A DNA stretch of 44,080 nt from an uncultured Eubacteriales bacterium (GCA_900319075.1 ONMZ01000025.1:1-44080); one strand, 5' to 3'; shown: positions 26,583-36,561, numbered from the stretch's first letter. Notes: a model not told the origin generated them from the sequence alone. Made by a program: numbers and translations.

Positions 26583-27344
26583 ATGTTGCTTTACAGAGTG
26601 CTTGTTGTGGATAATTCAAACTATGACCTCAGGCATTACAGAGCGATGTCCGTCTTTGCCGAGTGCGGCTTTGAAATGACGGCTCACACCTCCGACCCTG
26701 CAAAAGCCGTTGAGCTCGCAGCTGAACTTGAATGTGATATGCTGCTGTGCATCAATCGCCCTATGGCAGTTATTGCTGCCGATCTCCTCAAACGCCTTGC
26801 AAAGGCTAAGCTGAAAACTCCCGTTGTCATAATCAGCAAGGTGAATATTGCGGGAGATATGCGGGAGTGCTTTCTCCTGGGCGCTGTGGATTACCTTATC
26901 GAACCCGCACTTGAGGAGGATATCCGTGCGGCACTGATACGCAGCTCAAAGGCAATAAGCAGGAACATAATGAGTGCGCAGTACGAAAATGTACTAAGAG
27001 CAGCTCTTTCACAGATACCCATTACCCAGGGCAGCGATACCTTCATCGAAAAACTGCGAGCCCTGCTTGAAGAAACACAGGGCGCAGCGATAACAGTTGA
27101 GGCTGCTGCCGATCGTTTCGGTTTCAACCCCGATTACTTCGGAAGGTACTTCAAGGCAAGAGTCGGTATGCCCTTTACAGAATTCTATAAGCGGCTATCT
27201 ATGGAGTATGCCAAGCTGCTGCTCGCTTCGGGGCACTATAAGGTCAGCGAGGTGAGCAATCTGCTGGGTTTCGCTTCGGCGGATTATTTCTCCAACGTTT
27301 TCAAAAAGGTAACAGGCAAACTGCCCTCGCAGTTCAAGAGATAG
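26583..27344 (+). CDS. AraC-type regulator with degenerate response-receiver domain
   Basis: Protein of 253 residues: receiver-like domain (1-115; YRVLVVDNSNYDL and the TPVVIISK beta-strand) and AraC DNA-binding domain (about 155-253; VEAAADRFGFNPDYFGRYFK, then VSEVSNLLGFASADYFSNVF and TGKLPSQFKR). The phosphate-accepting Asp is missing: MLLCINRPM occupies the place of the usual DxxMP strand. ATG at 26583 is chosen because the frame to 26517 lies in the leader terminator. It ends convergently with an 11 nt overlap against the ANTAR gene. Being 370 bp before gdhA, it may control the glutamate dehydrogenase/transhydrogenase genes. Confidence 0.88.
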   Translation: MLLYRVLVVDNSNYDLRHYRAMSVFAECGFEMTAHTSDPAKAVELAAELECDMLLCINRPMAVIAADLLKRLAKAKLKTPVVIISKVNIAGDMRECFLLGAVDYLIEPALEEDIRAALIRSSKAISRNIMSAQYENVLRAALSQIPITQGSDTFIEKLRALLEETQGAAITVEAAADRFGFNPDYFGRYFKARVGMPFTEFYKRLSMEYAKLLLASGHYKVSEVSNLLGFASADYFSNVFKKVTGKLPSQFKR

Positions 27345-27525
27345 TCAGGTCTGCTATGACAGCCTCAGCTATCTCGCTTTTCCGGACACACTTATCCATC
27401 GCCTGCTTTTGCAGATATTTGTGAGCCTGCTGCTCGGTCATGCCCCTGCTTTTCATCAGCAGCTGCTTGGCTTTTTCAGTCAGCTCATTCTCGGTCTGTT
27501 TATCGGAGAGACCTTTTTCCCACAT
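27334..27525 (-). CDS. Stand-alone ANTAR-domain protein
   Basis: Protein of 63 residues (65 if ATG at 27531 is used) consisting only of an ANTAR domain: LTEKAKQLLMKSRGMTEQQA, HKYLQKQAMDKCVRKSEIAE. ANTAR domains usually follow a receiver, PAS or GAF domain; none is here. ATG 27525 is preferred because AAAGGGGGT is 9 nt away, while 27531 is only 3 nt from it. It closely resembles the ANTAR part of the chromosomal regulator at 5506, so it could bind the same leaders as a constitutive activator, or compete by dimerising with it. It overlaps convergently with the AraC-type gene, so antisense effects are possible. Confidence 0.82.
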   Translation of the reverse strand: MWEKGLSDKQTENELTEKAKQLLMKSRGMTEQQAHKYLQKQAMDKCVRKSEIAEAVIADLTIS

Positions 27526-27644
27526 TTTCATCTACCCCCTTTTGAAACACTATTATAAGAATGCGCTCGCCTGCCGTCAACAGGGGAATAAGGAAGATGT
27601 AGGAAATTTAGTGTATAAGTCAGAAATTCACAGGCGCTTAATCG

Positions 27645-27674
27645 TTGACCTTTCATACCTTTCTGCGGTATGAT
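27645..27674 (+). promoter_or_regulatory. Promoter of gdhA
   Basis: TTGACC (27645-27650), 18 bp, TATGAT (27669-27674). Short leader without terminator, unlike the island genes. Confidence 0.6.
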
Positions 27675-27696
27675 TTTGATGTGGGCGCATTATTGA

Positions 27697-29046
<1,350 letters not shown>

Positions 29047-29058
29047 CAGGAGGACGCT

Positions 29059-29193
29059 ATGGACAATACTAACTATGCACCCGTTATTGAGATAGCTCAC
29101 CCCGAAATGCAGATAGGTCTGCCGCAGCGTGATGTCCGGCTTGATACTCCCACCACCTGCGAATATACCGAAAACACCGAGACTTACGATTAA
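29059..29193 (+). CDS. Small 44-residue protein after gdhA
   Basis: Short open frame with CAGGAGG 7 nt before ATG 29059, only 12 bp after gdhA. Sequence is acidic and polar (MDNTNYAPVIEIAHPEMQ, then DVRLDTPTTCEYTENTETYD), no membrane segment, one Cys. Not recognised. Spacing and ribosome site argue for translation with gdhA; a regulator or partner of GDH is only a guess. Confidence 0.5.
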   Translation: MDNTNYAPVIEIAHPEMQIGLPQRDVRLDTPTTCEYTENTETYD

Positions 29194-29206
29194 ACGAACC
29201 TCCCCA

Positions 29207-29255
29207 TACAGCACGGCAGCACCGCCATATAAGCGATGCTGCCTTATGCTGTGTA
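29207..29255 (+). promoter_or_regulatory. Large hairpin between gdhA and pntA
   Basis: TACAGCA, GGCAGCA and GC pair in order with GC, TGCTGCC and TGCTGTGTA. No T run. Likely an mRNA processing or stability element separating gdhA from the transhydrogenase genes. Confidence 0.5.
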
Positions 29256-29285
29256 ATACAAGTAAACAATGGAAGGAGTATGAAA

Positions 29286-30407
29286 ATGAAAAAAATACTG
29301 GTCTGCCGGGAAACAGACCCCCGAGAGACCCGCACTCCGCTTATCCCTGATGATGTTAAGAGACTTATATCAATGGGCTATGAGATCAGAGCAGTCAAGG
29401 GTACAGGTGCAAAAAGCGGTTTCTCCGATGCTGATTACGAAAAGGCAGGAGCTGTGCTTGTTTCTTCCAACGAGGAGGGCTACAGGGGCAGCGAGGTCGT
29501 GCTGCGCATTATGAAACCCGAAAGCATAGAGGGGATCGAGAGCGGCACTCTGCATTTAAGCTATCTTGATCCCTTCAATGAGAAGGCTCTGCTTAATGAT
29601 ATGGCAAAGGCGGGAATACAGGCAGTTTCACTTGAAATGATACCCCGCACCACCCTCGCACAGAAAATGGACGTGCAGTCCTCGCAGACTTCATTAGCGG
29701 GTTATGCTGCGGTCGTGAATGCTGCCGCAAAGCTCCCGAAAATTCTCCCGATGATGGTAACTCCTTCGGGAACTATCAACCCTGCGAGAGTGTTTATCAT
29801 AGGTGTCGGCGTTGCAGGCTTGCAGGCGATAGCCACCGCCAAACGTCTCGGCGCAAGAGTCGATGCTTTCGACACCAGACCGGTAGTCGAGGAGCAGGTA
29901 AAGTCTTTAGGCGCGAGCTTTGTCAAGATAGATCTGGGCGAAATGGGACAGACCGATCAAGGCTACGCCAAGGAGCTGACTCCCGAGCAGGTCGCCAAAC
30001 AGCAGGAGGCACAGGCCAAGGTCTGCGAGCGCTCGAATATCGTTATCACCACTGCAAAGGTCTTTGGAAGAAAAGCGCCGCTGCTTATAAAGAAGGACGT
30101 TCTTGACCGTATGCAGCCTGGCTCGATAGTGGTGGATATGGCAGTATCCACCGGGGGAAACGTGGAGGGCTCAAAGCTCTTTGAGGACGTTGTCACCGAC
30201 AATGGCGTTACCATAATGTCCGGCGATCTGCTGGAGCGGCAGGTGCCTTACGATGCTTCAAAAATGCTTTCGGGAAACTTCACCGCATTCCTTACTCACT
30301 TTTACAGCAAGGAGACAAAGGAGCTTGATGTTGATCTGAAAGATGAGATAATGCGGGGCTGTCTGCTTACACAGAACGGCTCTGTGATCCACGAAAGATT
30401 CAAGTAA
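29286..30407 (+). CDS. pntA: NAD(P) transhydrogenase subunit alpha part 1 (NAD(H)-binding)
   Basis: Soluble domain I of proton-translocating transhydrogenase, 373 residues: binds NAD(H) and exchanges hydride with domain III. Motifs: RETDPRETRTPLIPDDVKRL, RTTLAQKMDVQSSQTSLAGY (the RQD-loop region), NAD site VFIIGVGVAGLQAIATAKRL (about 174-193), VDMAVSTGGNVEGSK. ATG 29286 has AAGGAG 7 nt upstream; ATG 29280 is too close. In clostridia and Rhodospirillum the alpha subunit is split as here. Related to alanine dehydrogenase, but the operon settles it. Confidence 0.94.
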   Translation: MKKILVCRETDPRETRTPLIPDDVKRLISMGYEIRAVKGTGAKSGFSDADYEKAGAVLVSSNEEGYRGSEVVLRIMKPESIEGIESGTLHLSYLDPFNEKALLNDMAKAGIQAVSLEMIPRTTLAQKMDVQSSQTSLAGYAAVVNAAAKLPKILPMMVTPSGTINPARVFIIGVGVAGLQAIATAKRLGARVDAFDTRPVVEEQVKSLGASFVKIDLGEMGQTDQGYAKELTPEQVAKQQEAQAKVCERSNIVITTAKVFGRKAPLLIKKDVLDRMQPGSIVVDMAVSTGGNVEGSKLFEDVVTDNGVTIMSGDLLERQVPYDASKMLSGNFTAFLTHFYSKETKELDVDLKDEIMRGCLLTQNGSVIHERFK

Positions 30408-30419
30408 GGAGAGAATGAA

Positions 30420-30734
30420 ATGGCAACAGGAGAAATATTACTGCTGGTTTTCGTGTTCGTGATCGCCGGCTTTCTGGGCGTCGAGCTTATCTCGAAGGTC
30501 CCCTCGCAGCTGCACACACCGCTGATGTCGGGTACGAATGCGATCTCCGGCATAACCATAGTCGGAGCGATCTCTGCTACCGCAGTCGCCCTGCACACCG
30601 AAGGCATGGTGTCGAATATATGCGGCTTTGCGGCGATAGTATTGGCGACGGTAAACGTCATCGGCGGCTACCTTGTCACTGACCGAATGTTGGGAATGTT
30701 CAAGTCAAAGGATAAAAAGGGGGATAAAAAGTGA
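30420..30734 (+). CDS. NAD(P) transhydrogenase subunit alpha part 2 (membrane)
   Basis: Membrane part of 104 residues with three hydrophobic helices (ILLLVFVFVIAGFLGVELI, AISGITIVGAISATAV, ICGFAAIVLATVNVIGGYLV) and the conserved VPSQLHTPLMSGTNAISGI loop. It forms the proton channel with the beta subunit. It follows pntA after 12 bp and ends in a Lys-rich tail whose stop overlaps the pntB start. Confidence 0.94.
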   Translation: MATGEILLLVFVFVIAGFLGVELISKVPSQLHTPLMSGTNAISGITIVGAISATAVALHTEGMVSNICGFAAIVLATVNVIGGYLVTDRMLGMFKSKDKKGDKK

Positions 30735-32167
30735 GCTGGGAAAATGTCAGCACCGTCATGACGACGATCCTTTACATGGTCTCGGCGGTGCTTTTTATCC
30801 GTGGAATAAAGCTGCTGGGCAAGGCGGATACTGCCCGCAGGGGAAATCTTATGTCCGCAGCAGGTATGCTTATTGCAGTCGTGACCGTCCTGCTTGAAAA
30901 AAACGTCACCGATACCCTCACCGAAGGTCCTGCAAAAAACGCCTATATATGGGCTTTGGCAGCTATAGTTCTCGGCGGCATCATCGGAGCTGTCTGGGCT
31001 AAAAAGGTCGAAATGACAGGTATGCCTCAGCTGGTGGCGCTGTTCAACGGCTTCGGAGGACTGTCCTCTCTGCTGGTCGCACTGACGCAGTATATGACTG
31101 ACAAGAACATCAACGCATTCAGCTCTGCGGCACTCGGTCTGACTATCGCTATAGGAGCGATCGCCTTCACGGGCTCGGTGGTGGCCTGGGGCAAGCTGTC
31201 GGGCAAGCTGTTCAAAAAGAATATTTCTATCCCCGGAAAGAATCTGATCAATGCCTGCCTTGCAGCAGTCGGCCTCGCCGGAGTTGTGATGTACGTCCTG
31301 AGTGTTGCAGAGGTCGTTGATACAAGCGTAGGAAAGGTCGGCGTTATCATCACCACAGCCGCATATCTGATACTGGGCTTTACTATGGTCATTGCTATCG
31401 GCGGCGGAGATATGCCCGTAATAATCTCGCTGCTGAATGCCTTTTCAGGTCTTGCCGCAGCCTTTGCCGGACTTGCCATGAGCAATTCGGTACTTGTGGT
31501 TTCGGGCTGTCTGGTGGGAACAAGCGGCCTTATCCTGACGCTTATCATGTGCAAGGCGATGAACAGAAAGCTCACGGCGCTGCTGTTCAGCTCCTTCGGC
31601 GCAAGCAGCAAAAAGGGTGCAGCGGGAGAGCATAAGGAGCCAAAGTCCATGTCCGTCGAGGACGCCTATCTGATACTGGAAGCCGCCAGCTCGGTAGTAT
31701 TTATCCCCGGCTACGGAATGGCTGTTGCGCAGGCACAGCACGCAGTCAAGGAGCTGTGCGACAAGCTGGAGGAAAACGGCGCAGAGGTGAGCTTTGCGAT
31801 ACACCCCGTTGCGGGTCGTATGCCCGGTCACATGAACGTGCTGCTGGCAGAGGCTAATGTGCCCTACGAGCAGCTCAAGACCGCAGACGAGATGAACCCC
31901 CAGATGCCGAATACCGACGTTGCGATAGTCATTGGTGCAAATGATGTGGTGAACCCTTCGGCAATATCTGACGAGACCAGCCCGCTTTACGGAATGCCTA
32001 TCATCAATGCTTTTGAAGCAAGGACGGTATTCGTGCTGAAACGAGGCAAAGGCACAGGCTTCTCGGGCGTGGAGAATCCGCTGTTCACCAACGACAACAC
32101 CATTATGATCTACGGCGACGCCAAAGCCACAGTCTCCTCGCTCGTAAGCGAGTTCACCGAAGAATAA
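30731..32167 (+). CDS. pntB: NAD(P) transhydrogenase subunit beta
   Basis: Protein of 478 residues; about nine membrane helices (residues 5-270), then soluble NADP(H)-binding domain III. Domain III marks: VFIPGYGMAVAQAQHAVKEL (about 318-337), HPVAGRMPGHMNVLLAEA, IVIGANDVVNPSA and FVLKRGKGTGFSGVENPLF. Starts with GTG at 30731, overlapping the previous stop (GTGA). The complete enzyme uses the proton gradient to drive NADH + NADP to NADPH + NAD, supplying GDH, whose gene lies just upstream. Confidence 0.95.
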   Translation: MSWENVSTVMTTILYMVSAVLFIRGIKLLGKADTARRGNLMSAAGMLIAVVTVLLEKNVTDTLTEGPAKNAYIWALAAIVLGGIIGAVWAKKVEMTGMPQLVALFNGFGGLSSLLVALTQYMTDKNINAFSSAALGLTIAIGAIAFTGSVVAWGKLSGKLFKKNISIPGKNLINACLAAVGLAGVVMYVLSVAEVVDTSVGKVGVIITTAAYLILGFTMVIAIGGGDMPVIISLLNAFSGLAAAFAGLAMSNSVLVVSGCLVGTSGLILTLIMCKAMNRKLTALLFSSFGASSKKGAAGEHKEPKSMSVEDAYLILEAASSVVFIPGYGMAVAQAQHAVKELCDKLEENGAEVSFAIHPVAGRMPGHMNVLLAEANVPYEQLKTADEMNPQMPNTDVAIVIGANDVVNPSAISDETSPLYGMPIINAFEARTVFVLKRGKGTGFSGVENPLFTNDNTIMIYGDAKATVSSLVSEFTEE

Positions 32168-32536
32168 AATACGCAGGCTTCAGCAGATCGCAGCCACATA
32201 TTTATCGAAAATACCTTTATTATTGTGAATCAGGCTTAGTATCATATCATTCCCGTCCGATCATTTCCTCCTTCAGCCACCCCTTCCCGACGATGATGAC
32301 TGTTATCATCATATCCTCAGTTTTGCAGACGATCGGTGGGTGCGGTTTGGGAACAGGATGAGGCAGCAATCTGATGCCGTCCTCGTCCTCCTGCTTTGCA
32401 AGGATCTTCGGCGGAGTTTCACCTCGACCATAGCAAAAGCTCGTAAACACGCAGTTTACGGGCTTTTTTCTTTGCCCTAAACTAATGGCTGTCCATTATA
32501 TGTTCGTAGTGTAGGTAATATATTTTCGGTTGTCCT
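32168..32536. other. Non-coding stretch after pntB
   Basis: Apart from the terminator at 32435-32469, no gene is supported. A leftward 67-codon frame (32247-32450) begins inside the terminator and lacks a ribosome site. Confidence 0.5.
32435..32469 (+). terminator. Terminator of the gdhA-pnt region
   Basis: AAAAGCTCGTAAAC pairs with GTTTACGGGCTTTT (one T-G) around ACGCA, followed by TT. Symmetric enough to act both ways. Confidence 0.8.
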
Positions 32537-32767
32537 GCCACTTGACACCTATGCCGTATCGTTGTTTCATCAGAAAACGTTGGTACAAGTGACGGCATAG
32601 CAAGCTGGCAAACAATGCAGAGACGTCTGAAAACGCTTGACAGCTACGGCATACCGACCGAGTTTCACAGCTTTGAAGGGCTGCCTCACGGCTTTGGGCT
32701 CGGCACAGGCACAGCAGCAGAGGGCTGGATAAATGATGCGGTGGATTTCTGGGAAAGTCAGCTATAA
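32537..32767 (+). pseudogene. C-terminal remnant of an acetyl-esterase-like alpha/beta hydrolase
   Basis: In frame to the TAA at 32765 one reads TSDGIASWQTMQRRLKTLDS, then YGIPTEFHSFEGLPHGFGLG and WINDAVDFWESQL: the last 70 or so residues of a sugar-ester esterase with the catalytic Asp (SDG) and His (LPHGFG) regions. No start, no nucleophile Ser region. A decayed gene within the element cargo. Confidence 0.65.
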
Positions 32768-32798
32768 CTCATAGTAATAGCAGTATCACGATTCTGTA

Positions 32799-32828
32799 TT
32801 GTACATTTTCGGAAAAGTATGCTACAAT
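32799..32828 (+). promoter_or_regulatory. Promoter of the flavodoxin-SDR-reductase-hydrolase operon
   Basis: TTGTAC (32799-32804), 18 bp, TACAAT (32823-32828), with ATTGTACATT around the -35, like the promoter at 24303. A second possible start (TATAAT at about 32895) lies nearer the gene. Confidence 0.6.
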
Positions 32829-32932
32829 ATAGGTAACCCAAAGGTTTATAAGTAATAACTGATCGGAACTTCACAAACGGTCCCGGTCATGTTATAATAG
32901 AGATACAAAAAACACACAAGGAGGTATCCCAC

Positions 32933-33424
32933 ATGAGCAAGAAACTGGTACTATACTTCTCGGTATACGGCACAGCAAAAAAAGTCGCTGAGGAGATCGC
33001 AAGGCAGACGGGCGCAGACCTGACAGAGATCATTCCCGAAACACCCTATGACAGCAACCGTGACAACTACAATGCACTTGCCGCTTATGCAAAGAAGGAA
33101 CACGACGAGGATATGCGACCTGCGATCAAGAACGATATCAATATCACTGACTATGATACCATTTTCATCGGCTATCCCATGTGGTGGTACACCTTCCCGA
33201 TGATCATTTACACGCTGTTCGACAAGTACGATTTCAGCGGCAAGACCATTATTCCGTTCAACACGCACATGGGTTCTCACGACGGCGGTACATATGATAC
33301 CATTCGTGAGCTTGAACCGAATGCGACCGTTGTGATGAACGGTCTGCCTGTTGAAATGAAAGCAGCGGAAACAGGTGCAGCAAAGCAAGTTGAAAAATGG
33401 CTAAATAGTCTTAATTTAGATTGA
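32933..33424 (+). CDS. Flavodoxin
   Basis: Cytoplasmic FMN protein of 163 residues. FMN phosphate loop region LVLYFSVYGTAKKVAEEIAR, aromatic loop GYPMWWYTFPMIIYTLFDKY, and IIPFNTHMGSHDGGTYD. Same subfamily as the lipoprotein at 25209 but without signal peptide and linker. ATG follows AAGGAGGTATCCC. First gene of a four-gene operon with tight 13-15 bp spacings. Electron partner not known; it may serve as a quinone or nitro-reductase-type flavoprotein. Confidence 0.93.
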   Translation: MSKKLVLYFSVYGTAKKVAEEIARQTGADLTEIIPETPYDSNRDNYNALAAYAKKEHDEDMRPAIKNDINITDYDTIFIGYPMWWYTFPMIIYTLFDKYDFSGKTIIPFNTHMGSHDGGTYDTIRELEPNATVVMNGLPVEMKAAETGAAKQVEKWLNSLNLD

Positions 33425-33439
33425 TACGGAGGTGTAGTA

Positions 33440-34177
33440 ATGGACAATGTGAAGGACAAAGTTGTTATTATCGCAGGTGCTTCATCGGGCATCGGTAAAG
33501 AAACGGCAAGAATGCTTGCGAAAAACGGTGCAAAGGTTGTCATGAGTGCAAGACGTGAGGATAGACTCAAAGCACTCTGCGATGAGATCGGTGAAAATGC
33601 AGTCTATCTGAGATCAGATGTCTCAAATCCCGATGATATGAAAGCACTGGCTGCGCTTGCAAAGGAAACATTCGGCAAGATCGATGTACTGTTCGCCAAT
33701 GCAGGTATTATGCCTGCCGGAAATATGTCCGAGCTTAAGGTGAATGACTGGATCAGTATGGTGAATATCAATATTAACGGTGTACTTTATGCAATAGCAG
33801 CGGTGCTTCCTGAGTTCAATGCCCAAAAGTCAGGTCACATTATCGTAACATCTTCTGTAGCGGGAACAAAATCAGTACCGGGAAATGCGGTTTACAGCGG
33901 TACAAAGCACTTTGTCAGAGCGATGATAGATTCATTCCGCACAGAATCTGTCATGGAAGGAACGAATATCCGTACAACGCTCATTTATCCCGGTGCAATT
34001 AAGACGGAGCTGCTGAATACTGTTGCACCGTCTGAAACCAAATCAATGGTTGAGGAGTTTTACAAGAATGTCGGCATCGAACCCGACGCGATTGCAAATG
34101 CTGTTCTGTATGCTGTTTCACAGCCGGAAAATATTGATGTATCAGATATGGTCGTTAGACCTGCAAGAGAAAATTAA
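33440..34177 (+). CDS. Short-chain dehydrogenase/reductase (SDR)
   Basis: 245 residues. Cofactor site IIAGASSGIGKETARMLAKN (11-30), NAG motif LFANAGIMPAGNM, catalytic Ser in IIVTSSVAG and Tyr-x-x-x-Lys in VYSGTKHFV. An NADP preference is suggested by the basic SARREDRL after strand 2. Classical SDR of the YdfG/serine-alcohol dehydrogenase group. Starts 15 bp after the flavodoxin gene. Substrate unknown. Confidence 0.94.
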   Translation: MDNVKDKVVIIAGASSGIGKETARMLAKNGAKVVMSARREDRLKALCDEIGENAVYLRSDVSNPDDMKALAALAKETFGKIDVLFANAGIMPAGNMSELKVNDWISMVNININGVLYAIAAVLPEFNAQKSGHIIVTSSVAGTKSVPGNAVYSGTKHFVRAMIDSFRTESVMEGTNIRTTLIYPGAIKTELLNTVAPSETKSMVEEFYKNVGIEPDAIANAVLYAVSQPENIDVSDMVVRPAREN

Positions 34178-34190
34178 GGAGGATATACTT

Positions 34191-35051
34191 ATGGAATTTG
34201 TAACACTGAACACAGGAGCAAAAATGCCGCTGGAAGGCTTCGGCGTATTTCAGGTACCCGATCCTGCCGTATGCGAGCAGGCAGTTTATGATGCGATCAA
34301 GACAGGCTACCGTCTGATCGACACAGCACAGGCTTACATGAACGAGGAGGCTGTCGGCAAGGCTGTCGACCGTGCGATTGCTGACGGTATCGCAAAGCGT
34401 GAGGAGCTTTTTATCACCACCAAAGTATGGGTGTCCAATATGAAGACTGAGGACACAGCTTATGAGTCCGTGAAAACATCTCTTGCAAAGCTGGGACTTG
34501 ATTACGTTGACCTTATTCTCCTGCACCAGCCTATGGGCGACTATTTCGCAGCATACAGAGGTATCACAAGAGCATACAAGGAAGGACTTGTCAAGGCGAT
34601 CGGCGTTTCCAATTTCTATCCTGCGATCCTTGCAAATCTCTGCAAGAATGTGGAGATCATTCCTGCGGTAAATCAGGTAGAGCTGCACCCGTTCTTCCAG
34701 CAGGATAAAGCACTTGCAACCATGGAGGAATACGGTATCGCACCGCAGGCTTGGGGGCCGCTTGCAGAGGGCAAGCACGGCATCTTCTCTCACCCCGTCC
34801 TCTCCGAGATCGGCAGCAAGTACGGAAAGACCGCCGCACAGATCGCCCTCAAATGGAACACGCAGCGTGGTGTTTCAATTCTGCCGAAGTCCGTTCACGT
34901 GGAGCGTATTGAGCAGAATATCGACATCTGGGACTTCACACTTACCGATGAGGATATGCAGAAGATCGCAGAGCTTGACCTTGGTCACAGCGAGATCGTT
35001 GACCATGATTCTCCCGAATTTGTCAAGGCTCTGAACGGAATGAAGGTATAA
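34191..35051 (+). CDS. Aldo/keto reductase
   Basis: 286 residues, paralogue of the enzyme at 24354. Catalytic Asp and Tyr in LIDTAQAYMNEEAVG, Lys in ITTKVWVSN, His in ILLHQPMGDYFAAY; cofactor site KWNTQRGVSILPKSVH. ATG at 34191 follows AAGGAGGATATACTT; a much longer frame from 34023 overlaps the SDR gene and is rejected. Its conserved GDYF segment after the catalytic His is shared with the other copy. Confidence 0.93.
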   Translation: MEFVTLNTGAKMPLEGFGVFQVPDPAVCEQAVYDAIKTGYRLIDTAQAYMNEEAVGKAVDRAIADGIAKREELFITTKVWVSNMKTEDTAYESVKTSLAKLGLDYVDLILLHQPMGDYFAAYRGITRAYKEGLVKAIGVSNFYPAILANLCKNVEIIPAVNQVELHPFFQQDKALATMEEYGIAPQAWGPLAEGKHGIFSHPVLSEIGSKYGKTAAQIALKWNTQRGVSILPKSVHVERIEQNIDIWDFTLTDEDMQKIAELDLGHSEIVDHDSPEFVKALNGMKV

Positions 35052-35064
35052 GGAGGAATCTATA

Positions 35065-35937
35065 ATGGAAATGCAGAAAGCCGTATTTATGAACAAGGAG
35101 CTGAATCTGCGTCTTGCAGGACTGCTCTATCTGCCGACGAACTTCGATCTCAGCAAAAACTATCCGGCAGTTGTTGTGACCGGACCGATGCTCTCCGTCA
35201 AAGAACAGGCACAGTCTGTCTATGCCAAGCGTCTGACCGAAGCAGGATATGTGACTCTCGTTTTTGACGGTGCATATTTTGGTGAGAGCGAAGGTATGCC
35301 GAGAGGTCAGGAACTCCCCGATGTCAAGGAAAGCGATATTGAGGGGGCTGTCGATTACCTCACAAGCCTTCCCTATGTAGATAATGAGCGTATCGGCGGA
35401 CTCGGTATATGCGGTTCAGGTTCGTATATGTCCGTGGCAGGTGTGAAAGAGCCGAGACTGAAAGCAATTACCGCTATCGTTCCGGCGATCTCCGATATTT
35501 CCAATTCTCCAATGATGGGCTTTTTCAAGCCGGAGGAGGAAGTCAAAGCAGCGAAAGAAGCCTATGATAAAGGTGAAGGCGAGCTGATATATCTCAATTT
35601 TATGCCGAGAGCATTTGATGAGGGTGCAGCCTACTACTATTCCTCCCGCGGCAATTCGGCACGCTGGTCGAATCAGGTCGTTGCGTGGAGCCAACTTGAA
35701 CTGGTGAAGTACAATGTGGTGAACATCATGAAGGAGATGCAGAAGCCCTATCTTGTCATCACGGGTGAAAATGCGTGGTCGAAACCTTCCTCTACAGAGG
35801 TATTCGATGCAGTTCCTCACAGCAATAAGGAAATATTCGTTGTTCCCGAAGCGAGCCACTTTGATATGTATGATCTTGAACCCTATGTGACAGCGGCGTT
35901 TGAGCGTATATTGCCGTTCTTTGATAAGTATCTGTAA
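35065..35937 (+). CDS. Alpha/beta hydrolase (dienelactone hydrolase-like)
   Basis: 290 residues. Fold marks: YPAVVVTGPML (strand and oxyanion region), LVFDGAYFGESEG, nucleophile elbow GLGICGSGSYMS with Cys in the nucleophile position as in dienelactone hydrolases, Asp region LVITGENAW and His in VPEASHFDMYD. No signal peptide. Last gene of the flavodoxin-SDR-AKR operon, 13 bp after the reductase, followed by a terminator. Substrate not evident; xenobiotic or carbonyl detoxification is inference from the neighbours. Confidence 0.9.
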   Translation: MEMQKAVFMNKELNLRLAGLLYLPTNFDLSKNYPAVVVTGPMLSVKEQAQSVYAKRLTEAGYVTLVFDGAYFGESEGMPRGQELPDVKESDIEGAVDYLTSLPYVDNERIGGLGICGSGSYMSVAGVKEPRLKAITAIVPAISDISNSPMMGFFKPEEEVKAAKEAYDKGEGELIYLNFMPRAFDEGAAYYYSSRGNSARWSNQVVAWSQLELVKYNVVNIMKEMQKPYLVITGENAWSKPSSTEVFDAVPHSNKEIFVVPEASHFDMYDLEPYVTAAFERILPFFDKYL

Positions 35938-35957
35938 AGTTCATATTAAACACAGAC

Positions 35958-36000
35958 AAGGTGTACTATGACCTGTAGGGTCTCATGGTACACCTTTTTT
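35958..36000 (+). terminator. Terminator of the flavodoxin-SDR-reductase-hydrolase operon
   Basis: AAGGTGTAC pairs with GTACACCTT, with inner pairs around the loop, then TTTT. Located 20 bp after the hydrolase stop. Confidence 0.88.
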
Positions 36001-36182
36001 GTTTTGCTAAACAGCAGGGAGAAAAACAGTTTTAAATCTAAATATTATGTAAACACGTCCTGTTTTGCCTTAACTTTTCGCCCGAAATCCTAGGTATAAG
36101 TGAGAGGCTATTATTTTCGATAAAAAGTATTCTTTGATAAAACTTGCCAGTCTCTCCTTATCTAATACACTGTACAAGTCAC

Positions 36183-36229
36183 ACATTTTACATAGGGCTA
36201 ATTTGTTGAATACAGAGAATTTGTACAAT
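36183..36229 (+). repeat. Direct repeat copy 1
   Basis: Starts ACATTTTACAT, continues with ATTTGTTGAATACAGAGA and ends TACAAT; copy 2 is at 36361-36409, 178 bp downstream. Both are preceded by similar CAxxC(A)CA sequence. The spacing fits protein binding sites in a transfer or maintenance region. Confidence 0.7.
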
Positions 36230-36360
36230 GATAGTGAAATATCGCTTAAAAATATGCCGCATTATGTAGTGTCTTATGAAAGAAGGTTTCACTGTGTCAC
36301 AATAAAGACCATGTTCAGAAAGGTGGGGCGACTACTCCACAGCAGCTATATGCAAACCAT

Positions 36361-36409
36361 ACATTTTACATTGGTCTGATTTGTTGAATACAGAGATAAT
36401 TATTACAAT
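36361..36409 (+). repeat. Direct repeat copy 2
   Basis: Second copy of the repeat at 36183, with the 18 bp core ATTTGTTGAATACAGAGA identical and the flanks partly diverged. Confidence 0.7.
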
Positions 36410-36549
36410 TCTCTCGAAACCGCTTATATAATCGGCTCAAACTGTCCTTACTATTGGAAGGCAGTTTAATCTCGGCTGCATACGCAGCGAAGAAGTCAAA
36501 CTAAGCAACAGCCCATACGGACTTAATTATCATTCAGGAGGTGTTTACA

Positions 36550-36561
36550 ATGGTCGCTTAA
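36550..36561 (+). other. Three-codon ORF behind a strong ribosome binding site
   Basis: CAGGAGGTGTTTACA then ATG GTC GCT TAA. Either a remnant or a leader peptide of the mob operon. Confidence 0.3.

Noticed and set aside
32247-32450. Leftward 67-codon frame after pntB
   Set aside because: Its start lies inside a terminator hairpin, no ribosome site, no recognisable fold.
34023-34190. Long N-terminal extension of the second aldo/keto reductase
   Set aside because: Overlaps the SDR coding region in another frame; ATG 34191 has an excellent ribosome site and gives the normal family length.
36134-36379. 81-codon frame before the mob genes
   Set aside because: Spans both direct repeats, lacks a ribosome site and has non-protein-like composition.
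36183-36409. Possible CRISPR-like repeats
   Set aside because: Only two imperfect copies 178 bp apart; no array and no cas gene.
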